A stretch of DNA of 39,737 bases from NCBI GenBank assembly GCA_900762355.1, contig CAAFGE010000046.1, positions 1 through 39,737 on the forward strand. Direction: 5' to 3'. This stretch comes from an uncultured Collinsella sp. (GTDB lineage: Bacteria; Actinomycetota; Coriobacteriia; Coriobacteriales; Coriobacteriaceae). Under the pieces are notes generated by a model that saw only the letters and a program-made list of their open reading frames with translations, was not told the DNA's origin and searched no databases. Positions within the stretch are counted from its first letter, which is position 1; the number at the start of each line of letters is the position of its first letter. Shown in pieces: positions 33,526 through 39,737 of this stretch. The position numbers were made by a program, and so were the translations under genes.

Positions 33526-34362
33526 TTAAGCGCCAGTCGCGCGGCGATACACCGTCATCACCTGGGCATCTGCTGCCGCAGGATCGGCGAAATAGCGCCA
33601 GTCGTAGGTCTCGGCCGAAACAACCCCGCGATAGCCACGCGCCACCAGCCTATCCAGGTCGGCGCGCATATCGCGGTCGCCGTCACCCCAGGCGAGATGC
33701 GTCGTGCCATCTGCCGCAACATCGACAAAATGCACGTGGGCGACATCATCGCCAAGCAGATCGAAATAATCGTCGATGGTATCCCCCGCCACCGCCATAG
33801 CGCCCATATCTAGACACGCCTTAAGTGCCGGATGATCAACCGCCTCGATCATGCGCTTCGTGTCGGCCGCCGAGTTCACGATCATCGACTCAACCGGCTG
33901 CAGGGCCTCGAGCACTAGACGAATGCCGCGCGGGCCCGCATGCTCGGCAATCGCACGCAGCATCGAGGCGCTGCGACCCCACGCGTCCTCGATCGGCTCG
34001 TTCAAAAATGCCCAGCCGCTCGAGACCATAACCTGCTCGGCCCCAAGCTCCGCCGCGATATCCACGACGTTCTTAAAGTATGCGAGCGTGCGGGTACGCG
34101 CCCCTTCCCCACGCGCCGCGATATTCCACGGCTTGGGGTTGTTCTGTTCGGGACAAAGCCCCACAATCCGAACCCCATACCGCTGCGAAAGCTCCCTCAC
34201 CTGCTCAAGCGAATCATAGCCATGGCAGTCCACATACAGATGCATCGCCCCGGTCCAAAGCTCGCAGCACGTATAGCCCGAAGCCGCGGCCGACGAAAAG
34301 AACTCCTCAAGGTCAAAGTAACGATGGCTGATATTCATAACGGCAAGCTGTGGATACTCCAT
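33526..34362 (-). CDS. Sugar epimerase/isomerase, TIM barrel (FrlC-like)
   Basis: 278-residue xylose-isomerase-like TIM barrel. Expected metal ligands lie in VLEALQPVES (Glu), CLDMGAMAV (Asp), VHFVDV (His) and VSAETYDW (Glu). The neighbouring PTS and FrlB-like deglycase suggest it acts like FrlC, which interconverts fructoselysine and psicoselysine epimers, but other sugars are possible. The ATG at 34362 has AAAGGTGG five bases upstream; a GTG at 34371 is in frame but would sit in that site. It is the last gene of the locus, separated from the IID gene by a hairpin terminator. Confidence 0.75.
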   Translation of the reverse strand: MEYPQLAVMNISHRYFDLEEFFSSAAASGYTCCELWTGAMHLYVDCHGYDSLEQVRELSQRYGVRIVGLCPEQNNPKPWNIAARGEGARTRTLAYFKNVVDIAAELGAEQVMVSSGWAFLNEPIEDAWGRSASMLRAIAEHAGPRGIRLVLEALQPVESMIVNSAADTKRMIEAVDHPALKACLDMGAMAVAGDTIDDYFDLLGDDVAHVHFVDVAADGTTHLAWGDGDRDMRADLDRLVARGYRGVVSAETYDWRYFADPAAADAQVMTVYRRATGA

Positions 34363-34379
34363 CTTGTCCACCTTTCGGC

Positions 34380-34414
34380 AAAAGGGCGCCGCAGCACAGT
34401 GTGCGCGACGCCCC
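34380..34414 (-). terminator. Terminator-like hairpin between IID and the epimerase
   Basis: On the minus strand an imperfect stem (GGGGCGTCGCGCAC against GTGCTGCGGCGCCC) is followed by TTTT. It would reduce read-through from the PTS genes into the epimerase gene. Confidence 0.55.
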
Positions 34415-34445
34415 CTCTTACATTGTTTTGATTATGACGGATGCC

Positions 34446-35282
34446 CTACTGAACACCAAGCACTCCAAAGAACGCACCGGCGATGCTCGCGAGCAAAATC
34501 ACAAGCATGATGAGCAGCGGATTCATCTTCTTCTTGAGCATGAGATAGACGATTCCAAACAGCCCCATCGTGACAAAGCCCGGGAAGATCCCGTTGAGCA
34601 GCTCTGCCAGCGTCTGAGCACCATCGCCCGCGCCAACCATGAGCGGAATGTCCACCGTGACCATCTCCATGGTCATGGCGCCGATCACCATGGCGCCCAT
34701 GATGGAGGCCATCTTAACGATCGTGTCCATGATGCCCGACTCCTGGACCTTGCTGATCATGTCCGAGCCAAAGCGGTATCCCACAAACGTCAGCACGTAG
34801 CGAATGATGTAGTGGGGAACGTTGAACACCAGCAGGAACAAAATCGGACCGAGAATGGAACCCTGCAGCGCCAGCGAGGTGCCAACACCCGTAGCCAAAA
34901 TGCGCAGCGTACCCCAGTAGAAGGCGTCGCCCACACCGGAAAGCGGACCCATCAAAGCGAGCTTGACGTTGGAAATCGCGCTCGTGTCGAAGTTGTCCTC
35001 GGTAGCGTTGACTTCCTCCATTGCGGCGGCAATGGACATGGGGAGCGTCGAGATATACGGCGTGACGTTATAGAGCTCCATGTGGCGCTTGAGCGCGGCC
35101 TTAAAGTCCGCATCTTGCGGGTAGAGCTTGCGCAGGATCGGCATGAGGGCCCACATAAAGCCAATATGGCCCATGCGCTCGTAGTTCCAGGAGTGCTCAT
35201 AGGGAATCGAGCGCCAGAATAGCTTCTTAAGATCTTCGCGGGTAATCAGCCCGTCGTAGGAAGACTCAAACTTAAAACTCAT
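34446..35282 (-). CDS. PTS mannose-family IID subunit
   Basis: 278-residue membrane component of the mannose/sorbose-type permease. LITREDLKKLFWRSIPYEHSWNYERM at the N terminus (residues about 10-35), ISTLPMSIAAAMEE, ALMGPLSGVGDAFYWGTLR and a hydrophobic C terminus NPLLIMLVILLASIAGAFFG are all family hallmarks. Its start at 35282 lies 11 bases within the IIC gene, with GGGAG eight bases upstream. Confidence 0.93.
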   Translation of the reverse strand: MSFKFESSYDGLITREDLKKLFWRSIPYEHSWNYERMGHIGFMWALMPILRKLYPQDADFKAALKRHMELYNVTPYISTLPMSIAAAMEEVNATEDNFDTSAISNVKLALMGPLSGVGDAFYWGTLRILATGVGTSLALQGSILGPILFLLVFNVPHYIIRYVLTFVGYRFGSDMISKVQESGIMDTIVKMASIMGAMVIGAMTMEMVTVDIPLMVGAGDGAQTLAELLNGIFPGFVTMGLFGIVYLMLKKKMNPLLIMLVILLASIAGAFFGVLGVQ

Positions 35283-36063
35283 CGAACCCACTCCCAATCG
35301 CAGGATCCTCGGTCGCCACTACGGGCTGCTCCGCCTTTTTCTTGTCGCCCAAAACCGTCATCGCGACGACGATAATCGCGGCGAAGATCGCCACGCCCGT
35401 CGTGCTAATGCCAAAGTAGGCAACGAGGAAGAAACCTGCGAAGAAGAACGGCGCCACGGTCTTGTTCATAATCATCTGAGCCAGCATTGCAAAGCCGAGT
35501 GCGGGCAAGAAGGCGGCGGCGACATCCATACCGGTCTGAACGAAATCGGGAATGATGTTGAGCAGACTGGCCACGGCATCGGCGCCAAAGAAGAAGGCAG
35601 TGGGGATGATCAGCAAGCCGCACCAGCTCTGCGCGTAACCGGCGATGAGCATGTTGCGCGTGATGGCCTTGGTGTCTCCATCCTCGACGTTCTTGTCGAT
35701 ACGGTGCACCAGCAGCAGCATGACCGGCTGGCCCAGGGCCGTGTCGAGCGCCAGGACGATCGTGGCGATAGGAATACCCAAGGTCAGCGCTGCCGAAGCG
35801 TCCGCGCCGGCCTGCATGGCAAGGGATACGCCCAAGATGGTTCCGGAAATCGTATCGGGCGGGTTGTAGGCGCCGACCGAGATGGCACCGACCATGGCAA
35901 GCTCCATCGTGGCGCCCATAATTGTACCGGTCACCACATCGCCCATAACAAGGCCGACCAGAGGTCCGAGCACGATCGGGCGCTGGAGGTAGCTCGTGCC
36001 CGTCAGCCACTCGGAATAGCCCAAAAGGGCAATAAGGAAAATCAGGATTGTCTTGATAACCAT
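35272..36063 (-). CDS. PTS mannose-family IIC subunit
   Basis: 263-residue permease with about eight hydrophobic segments, starting IKTILIFLIALLGYSEWLTG. The family motifs RPIVLGPLVGLVMGDVVTG and GADASAALTLGIPIA are present. The C-terminal tail KKKAEQPVVATEDPAIGSGF is polar. It overlaps the IID start by 11 bases. Confidence 0.93.
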   Translation of the reverse strand: MVIKTILIFLIALLGYSEWLTGTSYLQRPIVLGPLVGLVMGDVVTGTIMGATMELAMVGAISVGAYNPPDTISGTILGVSLAMQAGADASAALTLGIPIATIVLALDTALGQPVMLLLVHRIDKNVEDGDTKAITRNMLIAGYAQSWCGLLIIPTAFFFGADAVASLLNIIPDFVQTGMDVAAAFLPALGFAMLAQMIMNKTVAPFFFAGFFLVAYFGISTTGVAIFAAIIVVAMTVLGDKKKAEQPVVATEDPAIGSGFDEF

Positions 36064-36071
36064 GACAGCCC

Positions 36072-36542
36072 CTAACCGATGACCTTTGCGGCGTCAGTCT
36101 TCGCATCCGCCGGAATCATCTGAATGAACAGCTCGTAGCCCTCGCCGAGCAGTTCCTTCACGTAGGCCTCGTTCTCGGGCGTAAGGAACACGCTCGTCGA
36201 GACTTGGCGGGCGTCCTCGCTAAAGGCGACGTTACCCAGGTTGATCTTCTTAACGCCCATCGCCTTTGCGACGGCGCCGGCCTGCTGAATCGTCTCGCAA
36301 ACCACAAAGAGCTTGTACTTGTCGGTCACACCGCTCTGGAGCGCCTTGACGGCATCCTCGGTGTTTTTGACGACGACCTTGCACCCTTCGGGCTTTGCAA
36401 GGGACAGGGCCTGCAGGCGCAGCTTGTCGTTGAGGACCGTGTCGCTCACCAGCAGGATGCAGTCGGCACCCAAAGCCGAGGTCCAGCTCACGGCAACCTG
36501 GCCGTGAAGCAGTCGATAGTCTACGCGAATCATCTGAATCAT
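36072..36542 (-). CDS. PTS mannose-family IIB subunit
   Basis: 156-residue cytoplasmic phosphotransferase. RVDYRLLHGQVAVSW carries the phosphorylated His13, and KPEGCKVVVKNTEDAVKAL and INLGNVAFSED follow as in ManX/SorB-type IIB domains. It takes phosphate from IIA at 36559 and passes it to the sugar during transport. Confidence 0.95.
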   Translation of the reverse strand: MIQMIRVDYRLLHGQVAVSWTSALGADCILLVSDTVLNDKLRLQALSLAKPEGCKVVVKNTEDAVKALQSGVTDKYKLFVVCETIQQAGAVAKAMGVKKINLGNVAFSEDARQVSTSVFLTPENEAYVKELLGEGYELFIQMIPADAKTDAAKVIG

Positions 36543-36558
36543 GATGTGCTCCTAACGA

Positions 36559-36975
36559 TTAAAACTCATCGAGCTCGGCCTGGCCCAGCAGGTCGTTGAC
36601 GTACTTGACCTTGGTGTCGTCCGCCTCGACGATCTGACGAATGGCCTCGTCGATCGGGGTGGAATCGGACACGAACAGCAGCTGGATCAGAAGCGGCAGA
36701 TTCATATTGGTCACCAGATGCGTGTTGGGACGCGTCTGGACAACCTTGGTGAACTCGTTGTTGACGCTGCCGCCAAAGAGGTCGGTGCAAACGACGACCT
36801 CATCATCCGCGGCAAAGCCGTCAATAATCGCTGCGGCCTCCTTGGCCAGGTCCTCGTTTCCGTCGACATACATAGAGAGCGCATGGACGTTTTCGCGCTC
36901 GCCGGAAAGCAGGCCGATGCTCTCGACGATTCCTGACGCGAAATGAGCATGGGATGCAACGATAAACTGCCTCAT
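36559..36975 (-). CDS. PTS mannose-family IIA subunit
   Basis: 138-residue cytoplasmic protein; phosphorylated by HPr. FIVASHAHFASGIVESIGLL contains the active His9, and VVCTDLFGGSVNNEF is the family's DLFGGSP-like motif. The ATG at 36975 has AGGAAGGGG upstream; the open frame beyond crosses the terminator after the SIS gene, so the short form is correct. Confidence 0.95.
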   Translation of the reverse strand: MRQFIVASHAHFASGIVESIGLLSGERENVHALSMYVDGNEDLAKEAAAIIDGFAADDEVVVCTDLFGGSVNNEFTKVVQTRPNTHLVTNMNLPLLIQLLFVSDSTPIDEAIRQIVEADDTKVKYVNDLLGQAELDEF

Positions 36976-37005
36976 TCGGTTCCCCTTCCTAGCGAATTTC
37001 GGCAT

Positions 37006-37034
37006 AAAAATGCCCGGACGCATGCGCCCGGGCA
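37006..37034 (-). terminator. Intercistronic terminator between the SIS gene and PTS genes
   Basis: On the minus strand TGCCCGG and CCGGGCA pair around a GC-rich inner stem, followed by TTTTTAT. It lies between the SIS gene stop and the IIA start, inside the presumed operon. Confidence 0.7.
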
Positions 37035-37062
37035 GGGTGCTTCTTACATGAGTGGTCAACTA

Positions 37063-38124
37063 TTAGTAGTCGAACTGGTGATAGTAGCGACGGTAGTTGA
37101 GGTTGTGCTTGGTGACCGTCTCGTAGTAGGCGGCGAGTCGATCGGTGACCAGCGAGGACAGGATCCACGGAGACACGATGACGCGGAACTCGTCGTCAAG
37201 GCCCGGAATGGCGAACTCGGCGGTGTCGATGATGTTGATGTCGGTGTCGCCGGTCACGCCGCGGTTGAGGAATGCGCGGACGCGCTCGTCGAGCTTGCGG
37301 TTCTCGTCCTCGCCCATGAACAGGAACACGGGAACGCCTGGCTCCACGAGCTCCAGGGTGCCGTGGAAGAAGTCGGCAGACGTGATGTAGCGGGTGCGCT
37401 TCCACTGCATCTCCTCGAGGATGCACATCGAGAAGAGGATGGTCTCGCCCCAGAGCGCACCGGAGCCGATGAACATGGTGTAGGGCGCGAGGGCGTACTT
37501 CTTGGCGAGCTCCTCGGCGCGCGGCTCGAAGCTCTTACGGATGTCGACCAGGTGGGTCCAAACATCCTTGGTCTGCTCGATGAACTTGTCGAACTGCGGG
37601 AAGCAGCCGCGGCGGTTGAGCAGGCGCAGGCCGAAGCAGTCGGCGAGGTAGTAGCCCATCTCGCAGCCGCCGTTACCATGATCGGAAGCCATCTTGACGC
37701 AGTTCTCGGCGCCGACGGCCTGGCCGATGGGACCCTCGGGCTTGGTCATGGCGTAGACGCGAATGCCCTTTTCCTTCATCTTGTTGACGGCCTCGAGCAC
37801 CTCGGGGGTGGTGCCGGACTCGGAGGCGGTGAGCACGACGGACTTCTCGGTCATGCGCTTGTGGCCCATGACGTTCCACTCGGCGGCGTGGATCAGGTAG
37901 ACCTCGAGATCGCGGTCGCCGAACTTGTTCATGAGATACTCGAGCTGCATAAACTCGTCCCAGGTGCCGCCGACGCCCATCAGGAACACGGCGTCGTAGC
38001 CCTCGTCGGCGACCTTGTCGGCGAGCGCGGTCATCTTCTTGCCGGTCTCGTAGACGTTCTTACCGTCCTCGACATAGCCCTCCTGGCTAAAGTGCATGAT
38101 CTCGATCTTCTCAGTTTCCTTCAT
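37063..38124 (-). CDS. SIS-domain deglycase, fructoselysine-6-phosphate type (FrlB/Gfr-like)
   Basis: 353-residue double-SIS cytoplasmic protein. FLMGVGGTWDEFMQLEYLMN and VVLTASESGTTPEVLEAV form the first sugar-phosphate site; PYTMFIGSGALWGETILFSM and SADFFHGTLELVEPGVPVF the second. FHGTLE with His/Glu is typical of FrlB and GfrE/GfrF deglycases, which split 6-phosphorylated Amadori products into glucose-6-phosphate and an amine. A glucosamine-6-phosphate deaminase-like role is the main alternative. AAAGGA precedes the ATG at 38124. It is the first gene behind the promoter of the PTS locus. Confidence 0.8.
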   Translation of the reverse strand: MKETEKIEIMHFSQEGYVEDGKNVYETGKKMTALADKVADEGYDAVFLMGVGGTWDEFMQLEYLMNKFGDRDLEVYLIHAAEWNVMGHKRMTEKSVVLTASESGTTPEVLEAVNKMKEKGIRVYAMTKPEGPIGQAVGAENCVKMASDHGNGGCEMGYYLADCFGLRLLNRRGCFPQFDKFIEQTKDVWTHLVDIRKSFEPRAEELAKKYALAPYTMFIGSGALWGETILFSMCILEEMQWKRTRYITSADFFHGTLELVEPGVPVFLFMGEDENRKLDERVRAFLNRGVTGDTDINIIDTAEFAIPGLDDEFRVIVSPWILSSLVTDRLAAYYETVTKHNLNYRRYYHQFDY

Positions 38125-38181
38125 GGTTTGTCCTTTCTGTCCTGGACGCGACTCTATACATCGCGTTTCTTTTCGATACCA

Positions 38182-38276
38182 ATTATAGACATACACCCGT
38201 CGTGTTTTTAATACCACTTTGTAATCTGTGCCGATCCTCGGTGAACGGTCGAAATTCTCGGGTGAGTGGTATTAAA
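38182..38276 (-). promoter_or_regulatory. Promoter with paired AGTGGTATTAAA operators
   Basis: On the minus strand TATAAT (38187-38182) is a consensus -10 box 58 bases before the SIS gene ATG; the -35 region (TAAAAA at about 17 bases) is poor. AGTGGTATTAAA overlaps that region at 38218-38207 and occurs again as an exact inverted copy at 38265-38276, 46 bases away. A shorter ATACCA lies at 38176-38181. This looks like two operators for one regulator, possibly looping; no regulator gene is in the window. Confidence 0.55.
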
Positions 38277-38294
38277 TTAGAATTAGATGTATAT

Positions 38295-39509
38295 CTAGCA
38301 CTCCTGACGCCTCCCCTGCGTGACAAAGAACAGCGTTCCTACCAACGCAATGATCGTCGATGCTCCAAACAGCACCGCTTGAACGCCCAAAGCCTCCGCC
38401 AAAAATGGAGCAGCCAGCAACGGCAGCACGCCGGCACTCATCAGGCCAAAACGCACAAAGCCGGTAATACGTCCCAGGTATTTGATGTCCGCACGCTCCT
38501 GAATCAAGATCATCTGCAGCGGCTCCAAGAAACCCCAAGCCAAGCCATTGATCGCCTGACCGATAATCGCCACGCCTAACATATCGGTGCCCACGTACAC
38601 CATCGACCCAATGCCCACCGTCATGAGCGCCCCGAGCAACAGCTGCAGATTGACGCGGCGAGACGAAAGCTTGGTCAGAGCGAAAGCGCCCACCGACGAA
38701 GTGAGCCCCACGACCGAGGACAGCCAGCCCAGCCAGACGATATCCACGTTGAGCACGTCGCGGTAGAACAGCGACTCCAGCGAATCGAACGCACCGAACG
38801 CAAAGAAGCCCAAAAAGCCCGAGATAAAGATGAGGCGCAGGTCGTGATCGCAAAACGTGAGCCGGGCGCCCTCGACCATACCGCCAAGGATGCCGCCCGT
38901 CTGCTTCTCCGCCTTTGGGGGAACCACGCTCTCATAGCAACCTAAGGAAAGCCAAGCCGCCACGCCCATCATGCCGGCCATGAGCAAGTAAACGGATTGC
39001 GTGGCAAAGCAGCTCACGATGGCACCGCCGAGCAGCGGGCCGGCGGTATAGGCGATGTTGCTGTAGAAAACCATCAGGCCGTTCACGCGCGTGCGACCCT
39101 CGGTAGTCGACTCAAGATAGCCCGGAAACGCATGCGTGCAGGTATTGATAAAACCACCCGCGAGCCCCAGAAAGCACGCTGCAAACACCAGCCCGGGCAC
39201 AGACAGCGGCGCCAAGCCAATGCCAAGCGAAAGCACCGCCGTGACCGCACACGTCACAAACGACGTACGGCGCGGACCAAAACGGTCGATGACCGAGCCC
39301 GACACCATATTGCCCACCGACGTCGTAAGGTTGCGTACGAGCGTAATAGCGGCGACCAAAAAGGCCGTACCAGCCAAGTCATACGTCGCCGCGCCGATAA
39401 GCCCCAAAAAGTACACCGCATTGTTGGCGCACCACTGCAGGGACTCAATGAGAATCAGCCTGACTTCTGCCGGCGTCAGGCGCATTGCTTCGCGATCCTT
39501 CGCGAACAT
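38295..39509 (-). CDS. MFS transporter
   Basis: 404-residue membrane protein with about twelve hydrophobic segments. GSVIDRFGPRRTSF, the loop after segment two, is the MFS signature. Short charged N terminus MFAKDREAMRLTPAEVR precedes segment one. Its start at 39509 has AAAGGAG five bases upstream; longer in-frame starts cross the upstream terminator. The substrate is unknown. It lies between two mannose-family PTS loci but has its own upstream terminator and no sugar-porter motif I can see, so a drug or metabolite exporter is equally likely. Confidence 0.85.
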   Translation of the reverse strand: MFAKDREAMRLTPAEVRLILIESLQWCANNAVYFLGLIGAATYDLAGTAFLVAAITLVRNLTTSVGNMVSGSVIDRFGPRRTSFVTCAVTAVLSLGIGLAPLSVPGLVFAACFLGLAGGFINTCTHAFPGYLESTTEGRTRVNGLMVFYSNIAYTAGPLLGGAIVSCFATQSVYLLMAGMMGVAAWLSLGCYESVVPPKAEKQTGGILGGMVEGARLTFCDHDLRLIFISGFLGFFAFGAFDSLESLFYRDVLNVDIVWLGWLSSVVGLTSSVGAFALTKLSSRRVNLQLLLGALMTVGIGSMVYVGTDMLGVAIIGQAINGLAWGFLEPLQMILIQERADIKYLGRITGFVRFGLMSAGVLPLLAAPFLAEALGVQAVLFGASTIIALVGTLFFVTQGRRQEC

Positions 39510-39525
39510 ACGAACTCCTTTATAC

Positions 39526-39561
39526 AAAAAGGGGATGGAGGGCATAGGCCGCTCCATCCCC
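39526..39561 (-). terminator. Terminator of the upstream PTS operon
   Basis: On the minus strand GGGGATGGAG and CTCCATCCCC form a perfect 10-bp stem with TTTTTG after it, between the partial IID gene and the MFS gene. Confidence 0.85.
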
Positions 39562-39597
39562 TTACCAAGTTGCAACGAAGATCTATGCAGCTGAGCC

Positions 39598-39737
39598 TTA
39601 TGCCAGCACGCCGAAGAACGCGCCGACGATGCCCACGACCATGGTGGCAACGATCAGCACCATGGGGTTGATCTTCTTGGACAGCAGCCAGTAGTACAGC
39701 CAGAAGGCGAGCATGCCGAGCATGCCGGGCATGATGC
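39598..39737 (-). CDS. PTS mannose-family IID subunit, C-terminal end (partial)
   Basis: The last 45 codons of a gene whose start lies beyond the window. IMPGMLGMLAFWLYYWLLSK then KKINPMVLIV and VGAFFGVLA match the end of the IID protein at 34446 (FPGFVTMGLFGIVYLMLKKK, then NPLLIMLV and AGAFFGVLG). It therefore closes a second mannose-family PTS operon. Confidence 0.85.
   Translation of the reverse strand, partial: IMPGMLGMLAFWLYYWLLSKKINPMVLIVATMVVGIVGAFFGVLA

Noticed and set aside
38125..38220. Sigma-54 promoter for the mannose-family PTS
   Set aside because: No GG/GC pair with -24/-12 spacing is seen; a consensus TATAAT is present.

Overview
The window is high-GC DNA from what is most likely a gut Coriobacteriia member close to Collinsella. 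This is inferred from gene content (mazG, eno, ftsB/divIC and ppx in one block, mannose-family PTS operons, a HisZ-HisG fusion), very compact actinobacterial gene spacing, leaderless-type promoters and many strong intergenic hairpins. No rRNA, phage or insertion sequence is visible.

Layout. 43-4568: a DUF2207 membrane protein, a probable GluQRS tRNA-modifying enzyme, a metallophosphoesterase and a small membrane protein. About 4600-9850: an A+T-richer accessory (defence) island. It holds an AIPR/DGQHR-like protein, an EcoRII-type restriction endonuclease, an overlapping C5-cytosine methyltransferase with a fused HTH domain, and a solitary AbiEi-type regulator. 9960-12585: a UBA/DUF4342 protein followed by an OmpR-type response regulator and histidine kinase. 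12661-14237: an orphan GatB-type PTS IIB with a VOC protein, a membrane-anchored TPR-like protein and tRNA-Leu(UAA). 14388-19799 (minus strand): ppx/gppA, ftsB-like, eno, mazG, a YfcE-type phosphodiesterase and a stand-alone LarC2-like protein. 20215-24185: a single-chain CydD-CydC transporter followed by YgbA. 24305-33308: a PHP-type histidinol phosphatase converging on a complete his operon (hisZG-D-C-B-H-A-F-I-E). 33526-38124: a mannose-family PTS (IIA, IIB, IIC, IID) with a FrlB-like SIS deglycase and a FrlC-like epimerase, probably for Amadori sugars. 38295-39737: an MFS transporter and the end of a second mannose-family IID gene.

How the genes work together. The his genes plus the PHP phosphatase cover all ten steps from PRPP to histidine. 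The PTS/SIS/TIM-barrel set would import and phosphorylate a fructosamine-type substrate and split it into glucose-6-phosphate and an amine. CydDC and YgbA are translationally coupled, which points to respiration under nitric oxide. In the island, the methyltransferase HTH has a candidate operator just upstream of its own start, resembling the one known for M.SsoII. TTGCAAC motifs lie in the promoters of both the AbiEi-like regulator and the restriction-modification operon, suggesting shared control.

All functions are read from sequence motifs and recalled family knowledge; no database search was run.
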